A DNA stretch of 59,613 nucleotides, taken from a virus. This document shows, in pieces, positions 34,801 to 42,856 of this stretch. Under the pieces are notes generated by a model. The model made no database searches, was not told the origin of the DNA, and was given only the letters and a program-made list of their open reading frames with translations. The DNA lies in the IMG/VR virus record IMGVR_UViG_3300046535_000830, positions 1-59,613 of that record; one strand, given 5' to 3'. Position 1 is the first letter of the stretch, and the number at the start of each line of letters is the position of its first letter. The position numbers and the translations under genes were made by a program.

Positions 34801-34945
34801 CGCCTCCGGCGGCGGGGGCTCGGCGCCGCAGGTCAACGTGCGCGTGTACCTCAACAGCCAGGAGATCTCAGCCGAAGTACGCACGGACGTACAGCAGTAC
34901 GCGTCGCACAACTCGCAGACCGGTTTCGCAGGCGTCGGGAGGTAG
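31850..34945 (+). CDS. Tape measure protein
   Basis: 1031 aa with an ATG one base after the previous stop. It is Ala/Gln/Thr-rich and mainly helical, with hydrophobic parts near residues 200-220 (AGLMIGGGLAAAAGVAASGL) and 485-505 (YGPWGMAAFAAMSILPMLSG). It ends with the typical tape-measure tail (GPVEEGHIYRVNESGEEGFF, then ANGYIIPHEQF). Being the longest helical protein after the chaperones, it would set tail length. No lytic domain is seen inside. Confidence 0.8.
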   Translation: MSGEQLPPVVVTITGDDAEFLDMLDRDVASLQAAAGEIDALLAGLDLGAALADSLSTANLGSLNTDQIAQGLTEGAAGIGDAMGADIAHGLETSLGGAGTLAGDEIGQAIVEGAVGAGDTLAAQLASELQSGAERAGGAAGEILAESIVGPVSLAGSDISQILSQGLSAGLPEIDAQVSALMRQLPAVIEPDAVYAGLMIGGGLAAAAGVAASGLGGQVAQSFAEAVASPLETAMTEAGMAAADALAAGMESAGTAVEAAASSLAADFTATVEADTAAGSEQAGRVAGAAYAQGWGYAALSGVDLIEQGIGTIGIPMPGSAAAAQAAQAALAAAAQREAEEIAAAMVQDEQFLQQGIDNFLTLGGQGLDEWLNQVQLASETAKDAFISVYEAVNAQLEATTALTDEQAAALDLMYYRARTEMDALQTEALAFNQSVDAAANGTHGFAPTQGIDLVEAGIGTSGRELGGLASGAEEATAAVKDTTSAFGGMASMMYGPWGMAAFAAMSILPMLSGMFNSTSVSAADFTQVLQQDSGAVGDNTAATIQSTLAKTDLSAISGQLGISQATLIEYAAGESQAQQTVTAAYQQKQQALSTTTDSEQIHSKAQLEGASAAQVQSQNLQGQKAALDQVTAAVQQAIVADQAQSDALLAAEQTTQIYDAAVKALGSSMLLQVQQTKMSNQATAEYGSQILFAESSTSYMTAAMQAAVAANRESALTSAYASVALLGLGTSQTELNAQLAAGETMYTEAQSGAQAYNTALTSLNGTVNTLLGAEASFTTTLSGLTTTVKANGDSLDVNTAKGAANITAITGIATSAQAAAVAVYQNDVATGNASKAYQDATTTLQHEKQAFIDAGEKAGLNKQAVQQLADELFKLPPSVSTTIHVDTSAATNNLDNLYSLIDQLQGAGSTLANSLDVTAAKQQSKLSGARASGGPVEEGHIYRVNESGEEGFFTAPANGYIIPHEQFAAIGSGVGAAVSSSGFASGGGGSAPQVNVRVYLNSQEISAEVRTDVQQYASHNSQTGFAGVGR

Positions 34946-34948
34946 GGC

Positions 34949-37900
34949 ATGGGCATCGCCACGTTCCCCGCCGCCCTGCACCACGAGATCGCCTGGAACT
35001 CGGGTCCGCTGCAGGCGTCGCCCCCGGCGCTGTTCTCCTCGATCGACGCCCGCGTGCTGCGCCCGTGGTCGGTCACGCGCGGGCGGCAGTACGAGCTGGA
35101 CCGCAACGAGGCCGGGACGTGGCGCCCGGTGCTCGACAACCGGGACGGGGCGCTGGATCCCGGCAACCAGTCCTCGCCGTTCTGGCCGAACGTGATCCCG
35201 TACAAGCCGTGCCGGGTGCGCACGCAGCTCGGCGTCAACATGCTGAGCGCCGACCAGGCCACCGCCGGGGAGTCCTCCGGGTTCCTCGGCAGCATCTACA
35301 ACTGGACCAAGCTGGGCGTGACCAACGATTTCGGCTACCCCGTCTCGGTGGTCGCGTCCGGTTCGGCATGGCAGGGTACGCAGGTCTACCAGGCGGTGAT
35401 GCCGTCCGGCGCGACGCAGTACTCGACCGTCCTGATGATCCAGCAGCTGCACGTCGTGCCGGGCCAGTGGTACAGCGCCACCGCGCAGGCGCAGGTCACG
35501 GCGGGCAACAGTCCGCAGGTCAACATCGGTGTGCTGTTCTACGACAACAACGGCGTCGAACTCGCGGCCGACGGCGGCCCCTCGGCCACCCTGACCGCGG
35601 GCGCGGGCACCTGGACTGCACTGACGGCCTCGGAGCAGGCCCCCTCCGGGGCGTACAGCGCATGGCTGAAGGTCGAACTGTCCGGCGCGCCGTCGCTCAC
35701 CGCGCAGACCACGTTCCTGATCGACGGGCTCCAGTGGGAGCAGTCGATGACCGCCACGCCGTGGCAGATGCCCGGGGCGATCTCGCAGAACCTGCTCCCC
35801 CAGGCGATCGCGACCGGCACGCAGTCCATCAACCCGGTCAGCGACTCCCCGGCGAACTACTTCTACCCGGTGGCCGGATCGCTCTCCCAGTCGAACTGGC
35901 TCGCACCGCCCACCTCCGGGCAGACCGGCGCCCTGGCCTGGACGACGCCGTCCGGGACGACGAGCTCCTCCCCGCTGTACGTCGGGGTGGCGAACCCGGC
36001 AGCCTCGGCGATCGGGCCCGTGCAGGACATCACCCCGGTCACGCCGTCGCTGCCGTACACGGCGAGCCTGTACATGACCCGCACCTCCAGCCTCGACCTG
36101 ACGCTGCAGGTGACCGTCAGCTACCGGTGGCTGGACGCGAACGGCAACCTGATCTCGACCTCCAGCGGGACCGCGGTCACGGTGCCGGCGCTCGGCGCGT
36201 GGGTGCGCGGCACCTGCACCGCGACGGCGCCGAGCAGCGCCGTATGGGTGCGCACCCGGATCTTCATCTCGTCGCCGTCGCTCACGACCGCCAGCAACAC
36301 GATCTTCTGCGCGGGCTGGCAGCTCGAGCAGGCTTCGGCGGCGACCGCGTGGATCGACCCGGGGCCGGCCGCGTCCATCTTCGCCGGATACCTGGAGCAG
36401 TACCCGCAGGCCTGGGAGCTCTCGGGAACCTGGGGGCGGCTGGACGCGGTCGCGGTCGACGGGCTCGGCGGCCTCGGCCTCGACCAGTTCTGGCCGCCGT
36501 TCATCGAGGAAGCCCTCGCGCTGAACCCGTCCTTCATCTACCAGCTCGCGGACCCCGCCGGATCCACCGTGCTCGTGGACACCGCGGGCAACTGCCCGCC
36601 CGCGAGCATCGGCAACAGCCCCGGCGGCGTCGGCTCGCTCACCCTCGGCGGCGGCATCTCCGGCGGCAGCACGTTCGCCGGGACGCAGGGCCCGGTCGCC
36701 GCGTTCGCGAACACCCCGTCGACCGGCAGCCAGTCGCCGATGAGCTACATCGTGCTGCCGCCGGCGTTCACGACCCCGAACTACGGGCTGTTCAGCAGCC
36801 TCGGGGTTCCCGCGACCTCCTGGACCCGGATGGTCGCGTTCAACGCGGCCGCGATCCCGGCGCACCCGATGTACCTGTGGTCCGCGACGATGAACAGCAA
36901 CCAGTCCGCGGCCCCGGCCGAGATCTCGTTCTGGCTCGACACCTCCGGCCACCTGAACATCACCGTCACCAGCTCCACGACGTACACGCAGACCTACAGC
37001 TCACAGTCGTACTGCGACGGCAACTGGCACCTGGCCAGCGTCGGCGTGGACAACGTGAACGGCAATCCGATCTTCTCGATCGACGGGGTGAGTGTCACCG
37101 CGTCCCCGGGCGCGAGCGTCAACCCGATCAACATGATCCGGGACACGATCGGCGGCCGGATCCAGGACCCGCAGCCCACGTTCACCGGCGGCGCGGCGGC
37201 ATCGATCGCGCTGGCGATCCAGTGGCCCTCGAAGCTGACCGCCGCGCAGATCACGAACCTGTACAACTCCTGGAGGTCCGCGAGCGCCGGGGAGTCCTCC
37301 GGCGCGCGCGCGCAGCGGATCCTCACCTGGGTCGGCTGGACCGGACCGACCGCGATCGACACCGGCTCGACCGGCGACATGGGCCCGGCCTCGGACCTGT
37401 CCGGCTCCTCGGCGCTCAACGCCCTGAACCAGGTGGCGACGACCGAGAACGGCAACGTGTACGCCTCGAACACGGGCGCGATCACGTTCAAGTCGCGGGC
37501 CGCGAGGTACAACCAGAACACTCCCGCGATCATCTTCGGGGAGCAGTTCCAGTGGGGCGAGTGGCCGTACGAGGACGGGCAACTGCCCACCGACCCGATC
37601 CACACGTACGACGACGTGCAGGTCCAGCAGTACAGCGCCTACTCGCAGTACGTGTTCGCCCCCATCGGCCAGCAACTCGCCGTGTCCGCGTCGCCGGCGA
37701 GCCAGCTACAGAACTTCGACCGCGTCCTGTCGCGCACCGTGAACGTCCAGTCGTTCTCCGAGGCCGCGAGCGCGGCGGCGTACCTGCTCGGCCAGTACGA
37801 GACCTCCCAGATGCGCGCCAAGGGGATCAAGCTGAACTGCTCGGCGGTGCCGGGCCTGTTCCGGGCGTGTCTCGGACTGGAGATCGGCGCGCGCATCCGC

Positions 37901-39265
37901 GTGATGAAGCGCGCGCCGTGGCGCTCGCCGGCCAACCCGATCCAGTTCGACGGGTTCGTCGAGCGGATCTCCTGGTCCTACGACCCGCGCGGGCCGAAGG
38001 TGTACTGCACGCTGGAGTGCTCCCCGGCTTTGCGCTCGCAGTACTGGACGCTCTCGGCGCTACGCACCACCCTGCACGCGCAGGCCGCGTCCGGCCAGAA
38101 TCAGGCGCAGATCAACGCGTTGCCGGATTCGGCGGTCAACAACCTCGCCTCGTCGCTGCCGCAGTCCAGCCAGCTGACCTTCGAGCCGGGCACGCAGTTC
38201 GCGGAGACGATGACGATCCAGCCGCCGCTGCCGTCCACGAACGTCGGCTACAACACGGCGATATTGACGTTCACCTCGAACTTCCAGTTCACGCACGCCG
38301 CGAACGCGGAGGTGTGCGAGCCGCTTCCGGCGGGCTACACGAACCCGGCGACCTGGGACGCGAACTCGATCCTCGGCGCCGGGTACGCGCAGGTCAACAG
38401 TGCGCAGTCCTCCGGGTTCAGCCAGCTCGAGGTCGGCGCGTGGACGGACGGCGCCTCGAACCCGCTGTCCTGCGACCTCGCGGTCGGCGACCTGGTCTGG
38501 ATCGCGCCGGGCACGCCGCGGTTCGAGGGCTACAACCTGCTGCACCCGAACGCGTCCACGGCCGGCGAAGGCGTCCTGCCGCTCGCGGCCGGCTCGACCG
38601 GCGCCGCGTACGGGATCACCGGGGCGGCGGGCACCCCGACCGTCACCGCGTCCGGGTCGGCGTACCAGGGCTCGCAGGTGTGGCAGACCGCGGTCGCGGG
38701 CGGCCACGCCACGCCGTCCGGGGTGCTGTTCGTCAACAAGGTCCCGGCCACCCCGGGGTTCACGTACGCCGTGTCCGCGTACATGCGCTCGGCCACCACC
38801 GGCGCGAACCCGCAGATCCAGCCCTACGTCGAGTTCCTCGACATCAACGGGGCGGTCCTGGCCTCCCAGGTCGGCACGACGGTGACGCTCACCGGATCCC
38901 CGACCGCCGCCTGGACGCGCGCGTCGGCCGCGGACTTCGCGCCGTCCGGCACGGCGTGGCTGCAGATGGGCCTTGTGCTCGTCGGCACCGCCCCTTCCTC
39001 GGCGTGGTCGTGGCAGGGCGACGGGCTGCAGGCCGAGCAGGCCGCCACCGCGTCGGCGTACCAGACCTGCCCGCAGGTGCTGTCCATCCAGTCGACGGCG
39101 CTGATCGGGCAGACCGGGAACCTGTCGTCGGCGGGCGGCTCGTTCATCAACCTCGCGCAGCCGCTGGTCAACAACCATTCGGTCGGCGACTACGTGTGCG
39201 ACCCGCTGCCGCCCGGCACCACCACCCCGCTCGCGGTGCCCGGCACCGCGCGTCTCGCCTACTGA
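34949..39265 (+). CDS. Large tail-tip protein with three CBM-like modules and a LamG-like domain
   Basis: 1438 aa with an ATG start. The N-terminal about 90 residues (RGRQYELDRNEAGTWRPVLD, RDGALDPGNQSSPFWPNVIP) are Dit-like. Carbohydrate-binding-like beta-sandwich modules sit at about 107-274, 294-471 and 1204-1381; the first and last share ASGSAxQGxQVxQ and the ending DGLQxEQ. A LamG/concanavalin-like domain lies at about 614-771 (GNWHLASVGVDNVNGNPIFS). A hub-like part follows (FDGFVERISWSYDPRGPKVY). It probably combines baseplate and sugar-receptor binding. Confidence 0.7.
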   Translation: MGIATFPAALHHEIAWNSGPLQASPPALFSSIDARVLRPWSVTRGRQYELDRNEAGTWRPVLDNRDGALDPGNQSSPFWPNVIPYKPCRVRTQLGVNMLSADQATAGESSGFLGSIYNWTKLGVTNDFGYPVSVVASGSAWQGTQVYQAVMPSGATQYSTVLMIQQLHVVPGQWYSATAQAQVTAGNSPQVNIGVLFYDNNGVELAADGGPSATLTAGAGTWTALTASEQAPSGAYSAWLKVELSGAPSLTAQTTFLIDGLQWEQSMTATPWQMPGAISQNLLPQAIATGTQSINPVSDSPANYFYPVAGSLSQSNWLAPPTSGQTGALAWTTPSGTTSSSPLYVGVANPAASAIGPVQDITPVTPSLPYTASLYMTRTSSLDLTLQVTVSYRWLDANGNLISTSSGTAVTVPALGAWVRGTCTATAPSSAVWVRTRIFISSPSLTTASNTIFCAGWQLEQASAATAWIDPGPAASIFAGYLEQYPQAWELSGTWGRLDAVAVDGLGGLGLDQFWPPFIEEALALNPSFIYQLADPAGSTVLVDTAGNCPPASIGNSPGGVGSLTLGGGISGGSTFAGTQGPVAAFANTPSTGSQSPMSYIVLPPAFTTPNYGLFSSLGVPATSWTRMVAFNAAAIPAHPMYLWSATMNSNQSAAPAEISFWLDTSGHLNITVTSSTTYTQTYSSQSYCDGNWHLASVGVDNVNGNPIFSIDGVSVTASPGASVNPINMIRDTIGGRIQDPQPTFTGGAAASIALAIQWPSKLTAAQITNLYNSWRSASAGESSGARAQRILTWVGWTGPTAIDTGSTGDMGPASDLSGSSALNALNQVATTENGNVYASNTGAITFKSRAARYNQNTPAIIFGEQFQWGEWPYEDGQLPTDPIHTYDDVQVQQYSAYSQYVFAPIGQQLAVSASPASQLQNFDRVLSRTVNVQSFSEAASAAAYLLGQYETSQMRAKGIKLNCSAVPGLFRACLGLEIGARIRVMKRAPWRSPANPIQFDGFVERISWSYDPRGPKVYCTLECSPALRSQYWTLSALRTTLHAQAASGQNQAQINALPDSAVNNLASSLPQSSQLTFEPGTQFAETMTIQPPLPSTNVGYNTAILTFTSNFQFTHAANAEVCEPLPAGYTNPATWDANSILGAGYAQVNSAQSSGFSQLEVGAWTDGASNPLSCDLAVGDLVWIAPGTPRFEGYNLLHPNASTAGEGVLPLAAGSTGAAYGITGAAGTPTVTASGSAYQGSQVWQTAVAGGHATPSGVLFVNKVPATPGFTYAVSAYMRSATTGANPQIQPYVEFLDINGAVLASQVGTTVTLTGSPTAAWTRASAADFAPSGTAWLQMGLVLVGTAPSSAWSWQGDGLQAEQAATASAYQTCPQVLSIQSTALIGQTGNLSSAGGSFINLAQPLVNNHSVGDYVCDPLPPGTTTPLAVPGTARLAY

Positions 39266-39280
39266 TCGGAGGGACGGCAC

Positions 39281-39817
39281 GTGGCCAACCCCGCACCCCC
39301 GCAGCCGCGCACATTCGGCGTCAACGAGGTCCAGGTCGCCTCGTACCTCAACTCCGTGCGCGACGGGTTGATCTTCTTGTCGAATCCGCCGGTGTGCAAC
39401 GCGGTGCAGGCGACTGGCCAGAACATCACCAGCGGCGCCAGCTGGACGTCTCTGGCCCAGGACGGTACTGCGGCCGACCCGTATGGGATGCACTCCAACA
39501 CCACCAATAACAGCAGGGCGACGTCGCAGGCGGCGGGCTACTACATGGTGTTCACGTCCGCCTGCTTCCCGTCGAATGCGACCGGCTGGCGCGGAACGCG
39601 TGCCGCGAAGAACGGCGCGGCGATCGCGGGGGGCGCCGGCGAGTTCGGCGCGAACGCCGCGGGTGTCACCTGCATCCCGTCCCCGCCGGTGGTGACCTAC
39701 CTGAACGTCGGCGACTACGTCGAGGCGCAGGGCCTGCAGACCAGCGGTTCCACCCTGACCACGTCTACCAACAGCGACGCCGACAGCTCCCTGACTGCGA
39801 TCTGGGTGCACGGCTAG
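39281..39817 (+). CDS. Minor tail or receptor-binding protein
   Basis: 178 aa with a GTG start and ggaggga upstream. The N-terminal attachment part PPQPRTFGVNEVQVASYLNS precedes a Thr/Asn/Ser-rich beta domain with TSAGYYMVFTSACFP-like strands and NVGDYVEAQGLQTSGSTLTT, resembling C1q/TNF-like trimeric tips of actinophages. It follows the tail-tip gene and probably decorates it. Confidence 0.55.
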   Translation: MANPAPPQPRTFGVNEVQVASYLNSVRDGLIFLSNPPVCNAVQATGQNITSGASWTSLAQDGTAADPYGMHSNTTNNSRATSQAAGYYMVFTSACFPSNATGWRGTRAAKNGAAIAGGAGEFGANAAGVTCIPSPPVVTYLNVGDYVEAQGLQTSGSTLTTSTNSDADSSLTAIWVHG

Positions 39818-39832
39818 AGAAGGGCAACCTCG

Positions 39833-40089
39833 ATGAGTAGCTCGTCCGGCTTCACGCAGTGGAACATCAACATCAGCGTCGGTGACGTGAACGACAGCGG
39901 TGGTTCGCTGAACTTCTACGAAGCCGACGGGTACACCGACGAGATGGTGGCGGCGATCTACCAGGCACTCGCGAACCTCACGTGGCCCAGGCGGTGCGCC
40001 CCGGCTCCAACATCGGCGTGTCCAAGAGCAATCAGTCGAGCACGAGCTACGCCACGGGGTACTCGACGGACCCGGTGACCTTCGCGTGA
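39833..40089 (+). pseudogene. Small tail-associated protein, apparently split by a frameshift
   Basis: An ATG frame from 39833 reads FTQWNINISVGDVNDSGGSL, YTDEMVAAIYQALANLTW and then turns into Arg/Pro-rich nonsense to a stop at 40078. From about 39985 the -1 frame reads SNIGVSKSNQSSTSYATGYS and TDPVTFA, with a stop at 40087-40089 that overlaps the next start as GTGA, the junction style of this genome. The real product is probably about 85 aa. No slippery heptamer is seen, so a base change or sequencing error is more likely than programmed shifting. Confidence 0.55.
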
Positions 40090-40535
40090 GCAAGCGCACG
40101 AGCGGCACGGTGGCCGCGCACGTCCAGGCGCACACGAGCCACTACGACGTGCATTACCCGGACCACGGCACACGTCAGGACGACCCGCACTACCGGGACT
40201 TCGACGCGTTCCACCGGCGCACCAAGGCCGATCCGGAGCTGTATCAGTGCGCCGTGGGCAAGCGCCGCGGCGACGTCTCGGACTGCACCCTGGACCTGCC
40301 GCTCGAGCTGCACCACACGCACATCGAGTGGGCGCTGGCCAACGGCGTCGACCTGACGCTGCTCGAGCACCAGTACCCGGGGATCTCGAACCCTGACGAG
40401 GTCGGCGCCTGGATCGAGACCGCGGCCAACCTCGAATGGCTCTGCCAGTTCCACCATCGCGGCCACGGCGGCGCGCACGTCGCCTCGGCCAGCGACTTCG
40501 AGGGCCAGCACTTCGTGAAGCGTCTGATCACGTGA
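40086..40535 (+). CDS. HNH-like protein
   Basis: 149 aa with a GTG start. The pattern LELHHTHIEWALANGVDL then LEWLCQFHHRGHGGAHVASA carries the paired histidines of an HNH/beta-beta-alpha-metal site, but only one Cys pair member is present (C55, C64, C119 are spread out). Actinophages often have such proteins in the tail-lysis interval. Nuclease activity is plausible but the motif is not classic. Confidence 0.5.
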   Translation: MSKRTSGTVAAHVQAHTSHYDVHYPDHGTRQDDPHYRDFDAFHRRTKADPELYQCAVGKRRGDVSDCTLDLPLELHHTHIEWALANGVDLTLLEHQYPGISNPDEVGAWIETAANLEWLCQFHHRGHGGAHVASASDFEGQHFVKRLIT

Positions 40536-40840
40536 ACTGGCTCCTCCACATCATCGGCCTCGACAATCCGGCGGGCCGGTGGGAGCTGTTCTGGTCCGGG
40601 TTCGGCTCGGACGTCGGCGAGGCCGCGCTGCTCGGCGCGGCCTTCGCGTTCTGGCGCCGCCACACGTGCCACGTGGACACCCCGCGGTACTGCTGGCGCT
40701 GGGCGGCGCACCCCGTGACCGGCACCCCGTTCCGGGCGTGCAAGAAGCACCATCCGCAGGTGCCGGACAGAATCTCGGCCGAGCACATCCAGGCCGCACA
40801 CGACGATGCCCGCAAGGAGGTTCCCCATGCTGATCGGTGA
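40532..40840 (+). CDS. Small membrane protein near lysis genes
   Basis: 102 aa from a GTG at 40532 overlapping the previous stop. An N-terminal amphipathic helix NWLLHIIGLDNPAG and a hydrophobic segment (FWSGFGSDVGEAALLGAAFAF) precede a Cys/His/Arg/Trp-rich cytoplasmic part (RRHTCHVDTPRYCWRWAAHP). This layout is frequent next to endolysin genes of Streptomyces phages. A holin-related role is possible. Confidence 0.5.
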   Translation: MNWLLHIIGLDNPAGRWELFWSGFGSDVGEAALLGAAFAFWRRHTCHVDTPRYCWRWAAHPVTGTPFRACKKHHPQVPDRISAEHIQAAHDDARKEVPHADR

Positions 40841-41717
40841 TTCCGCGTTCCCGCCAGCCACGTATCCGACCGAGTTCGACGGCAAGCCGCTCGAGGGTTG
40901 GTGCGCCTACATCCCCGGCGGTGACGCGTACCACGGCTGGTCGCAGGCCGAGATCGAGGGCCTGAAGTCGCAGCCGTGGTGCCGCTACATCGTGCCGGTG
41001 TTCGTCCGGTCCAACCCGCGGGGGGCGGTGCAGGGCGCGGCTGACGCGGCGACCGTGGTCGCCTGGTCCCGCGCTCAGGGCCAGCCGCGCGGCACGCTGG
41101 TGATGTGGGACGCGGAGACCGCCGTCGACTCGGCGTACGAGCTGGCGTTCGACGCTGCGCTCAGGGCCGAGGACGGCGACCTGGAGATCGCCTACGGATC
41201 GAAGTCCACGGTCATCCGGATGCCCGCGCCCTCGGGCGGTGACGACGTGGCGGACTGGACCGGGACGATCCCCGGTTCGCTGGCGTCGATGGCCGTGCAG
41301 TTCTACAGCGCCGACGCCTACGACCTGAACGACTTCCGGGACGGCGCCCCCCTATGGGACCTGCGCCCAGGGCCGGCCGCACCGACACCCGCGCCGACGG
41401 CGCACAGCCTCGAGGAGAACGATATGCGAACCACATCCGTCAACGGGCGTGCCGGGCTGGCGTGGGCGGCGGGCCAGTGCCACGTCATCGAAGCGAACTA
41501 CGGCGCGGCCGACCAGCCGGACCTCGAGCTCGACATCGAGCTGAAGCTGACGACGGGGCCGCTGTACGTCGGCCCGGTCGGCGCCTGGATCATCGGCCAC
41601 CAGACGGGCACCTCGACCTACGAGATCCCGGCCGAGCACATCGCCGCGTGCCGGGGCGTGATTCTGACGGTGAAGTCCGGCCCGAAGGACGTCGTCTACG
41701 ACGTGTGCGCGGTCTGA
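40827..41717 (+). CDS. Endolysin-like glycoside hydrolase (GH25/Rv2525c-like)
   Basis: 296 aa from an ATG at 40827, chosen for AAGGAGG at 40814-40820. The domain at about 20-190 has GWCAYIPGGDAYHGWSQAEI, then LVMWDAETA with D95 and E97 as likely acid residues and QFYSADAYDLNDF, fitting GH25-like or DUF1906-type wall hydrolases. The C-terminal about 97 residues form a separate beta domain, probably wall-binding, with its own in-frame start at 41424. There is no signal peptide, so a holin is needed. Confidence 0.6.
   Translation: MLIGDSAFPPATYPTEFDGKPLEGWCAYIPGGDAYHGWSQAEIEGLKSQPWCRYIVPVFVRSNPRGAVQGAADAATVVAWSRAQGQPRGTLVMWDAETAVDSAYELAFDAALRAEDGDLEIAYGSKSTVIRMPAPSGGDDVADWTGTIPGSLASMAVQFYSADAYDLNDFRDGAPLWDLRPGPAAPTPAPTAHSLEENDMRTTSVNGRAGLAWAAGQCHVIEANYGAADQPDLELDIELKLTTGPLYVGPVGAWIIGHQTGTSTYEIPAEHIAACRGVILTVKSGPKDVVYDVCAV
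41424..41717 (+). CDS. Possible independently translated endolysin C-terminal domain
   Basis: An in-frame ATG at 41424 follows GAGGAG at 41412-41417 by six bases. It would give a 97-aa protein equal to the C-terminal beta domain of the hydrolase. Some endolysins are known to make such extra binding-domain copies that assemble with the full enzyme. This is inference from the start site only. Confidence 0.35.
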   Translation: MRTTSVNGRAGLAWAAGQCHVIEANYGAADQPDLELDIELKLTTGPLYVGPVGAWIIGHQTGTSTYEIPAEHIAACRGVILTVKSGPKDVVYDVCAV

Positions 41718-41764
41718 CGTTGTAACAGCGGCGCCCCGGGGGCACAGCGAGAGTGGAGGTGGGC

Positions 41765-42061
41765 GTGAGTGACGAGGCAGTCAGCCGCTACGAGTTCGAG
41801 ACATTCAAGTCGCTCGCCCGCGACCTGCGCGACGCGGACCGCGCGCAGGTCGCGCGGATAGCCCAGGACGTCGACAACCTAGATACCCGGCTGGACAGTG
41901 AGATGGAGCGCCTCGCGGAACAGCGCGAGGGGGACCGGTCCGCCGCAGCCGAGACGACACGGCATCACAAGGAGTGGTCATGGCAGAGGGTTTCGGCACT
42001 GGTCATGGCAGGGCTGGCGCTCGCCGCCCTGTGGGTGCAGTCCCTCGCGCTGCACAAGTAG
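41765..42061 (+). CDS. Holin-like protein with one C-terminal membrane helix
   Basis: 98 aa from a GTG at 41765 with TGGAGGTGGGC upstream. A charged coiled coil (residues about 15-65: ARDLRDADRAQVARIAQDVD, then LDSEMERLAEQ) is followed by a single transmembrane helix SALVMAGLALAALWVQSLAL. This shape matches the single-TM, coiled-coil proteins next to lysins in many actinophages, proposed as holins or holin partners. Confidence 0.55.
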   Translation: MSDEAVSRYEFETFKSLARDLRDADRAQVARIAQDVDNLDTRLDSEMERLAEQREGDRSAAAETTRHHKEWSWQRVSALVMAGLALAALWVQSLALHK

Positions 42062-42084
42062 GCGCGTTCACTCGTCTGCATTCG

Positions 42085-42558
42085 GTGACGGCGGCGTGGT
42101 CCGCGATCGCCGCGGGCGCGATCGGGCTGTTCGCCTACAACCTGTCCGCGACCGGGAGCGTGCTGCCGCAGGCGGGTGGCGCTCCGGGGCCGACGGTGAC
42201 TGCGACCGTGCCGAATGGCGCGTCGTCGCCGACGGCCACGGGTCCGAGCGCCGGTGCCACGGTCGGGCTGGTGGGCGCTTCGAGCGTCCCATCGGCGCGG
42301 GTCGTGTACGTGCGGCTGCCGACCGGGAGCGCGTCGTCGTCCGGGCCGTCGGCCAGCGCGGCGCCTTCGCCGTCGGCATCGCCTGCAAGCCCGAGCGCCT
42401 CGCGCACGGTCACGCCGACGCCGAGCCCGTCGGGCGCCTCATCGTCACCGCCCGCGCCGGCTGCCGTCGCGGTCGCGGTGGTGGTGAGCACGTCTCCGGC
42501 ACTGGGGGCGAGTATCGGCGTGGGACTGCTCGGCGCCGAACTGGGCGCTGAACTCTGA
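42085..42558 (+). CDS. Membrane-anchored Ser/Pro/Thr-rich protein
   Basis: 157 aa from a GTG at 42085. The N-terminal hydrophobic segment TAAWSAIAAGAIGLFAYNLS is a signal anchor, followed by a long Ser/Pro/Ala/Thr extracytoplasmic part typical of wall-spanning linkers and a hydrophobic C-terminus (LGASIGVGLLGAELGAEL). It is the last gene before the late terminator. It may aid lysis by bridging the envelope. Confidence 0.45.
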   Translation: MTAAWSAIAAGAIGLFAYNLSATGSVLPQAGGAPGPTVTATVPNGASSPTATGPSAGATVGLVGASSVPSARVVYVRLPTGSASSSGPSASAAPSPSASPASPSASRTVTPTPSPSGASSSPPAPAAVAVAVVVSTSPALGASIGVGLLGAELGAEL

Positions 42559-42576
42559 GCTAACGACGAGACACGG

Positions 42577-42612
42577 AAAGCGGCCTCACCCTTCACGGGG
42601 TGAGGCCGCTTT
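42577..42612. terminator. Strong bidirectional terminator
   Basis: A perfect 15-bp stem AAAGCGGCCTCACCC (42577-42591) pairs with 42598-42612 around a TTCACG loop, with A-runs and T-runs at the ends for both strands. It separates the rightward late operon from the leftward transfer-like operon. Confidence 0.85.
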
Positions 42613-42673
42613 CTTGTCCCTCCGGGCGGGGACAGGGAGGGCGCCTCGACCGTAGCGCGGCCCTCCGACAGAT

Positions 42674-42856
42674 TCAGGCGTTCGCGAGCATCGTCGCCGG
42701 ATCGACCCCGAACCGCCGCAACCGCGCCTCGATCGCCGGAACCTCATCCGCAGGCAGCGACACCACCATCTCGGCCACGAGCAGCCGGTCACCGACCTGC
42801 ACCGCCCGCAGCAGCATCCCGAACCGGGCGGCGGTGGCGAGCGAGATCTCAGGCAT
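42674..42856 (-). CDS. Small hypothetical protein downstream of the translocase
   Basis: 60 aa, start ATG at 42856-42854, overlapping the translocase stop by 8 bp. The sequence MPEISLATAARFGMLLRAV, then VVSLPADEVPAIEARLRRFG is an alpha/beta mix with no known motif. It is last in the leftward operon and translationally coupled to the translocase, so it may be its partner. Confidence 0.5.
   Translation of the reverse strand: MPEISLATAARFGMLLRAVQVGDRLLVAEMVVSLPADEVPAIEARLRRFGVDPATMLANA

Noticed and set aside
33340-39510. A 2056-codon plus-strand frame across the tape measure and tail-tip genes
   Set aside because: Composition is Arg/Gly/Ala-rich and the same DNA encodes recognisable tail proteins in another frame. 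It is a shadow.
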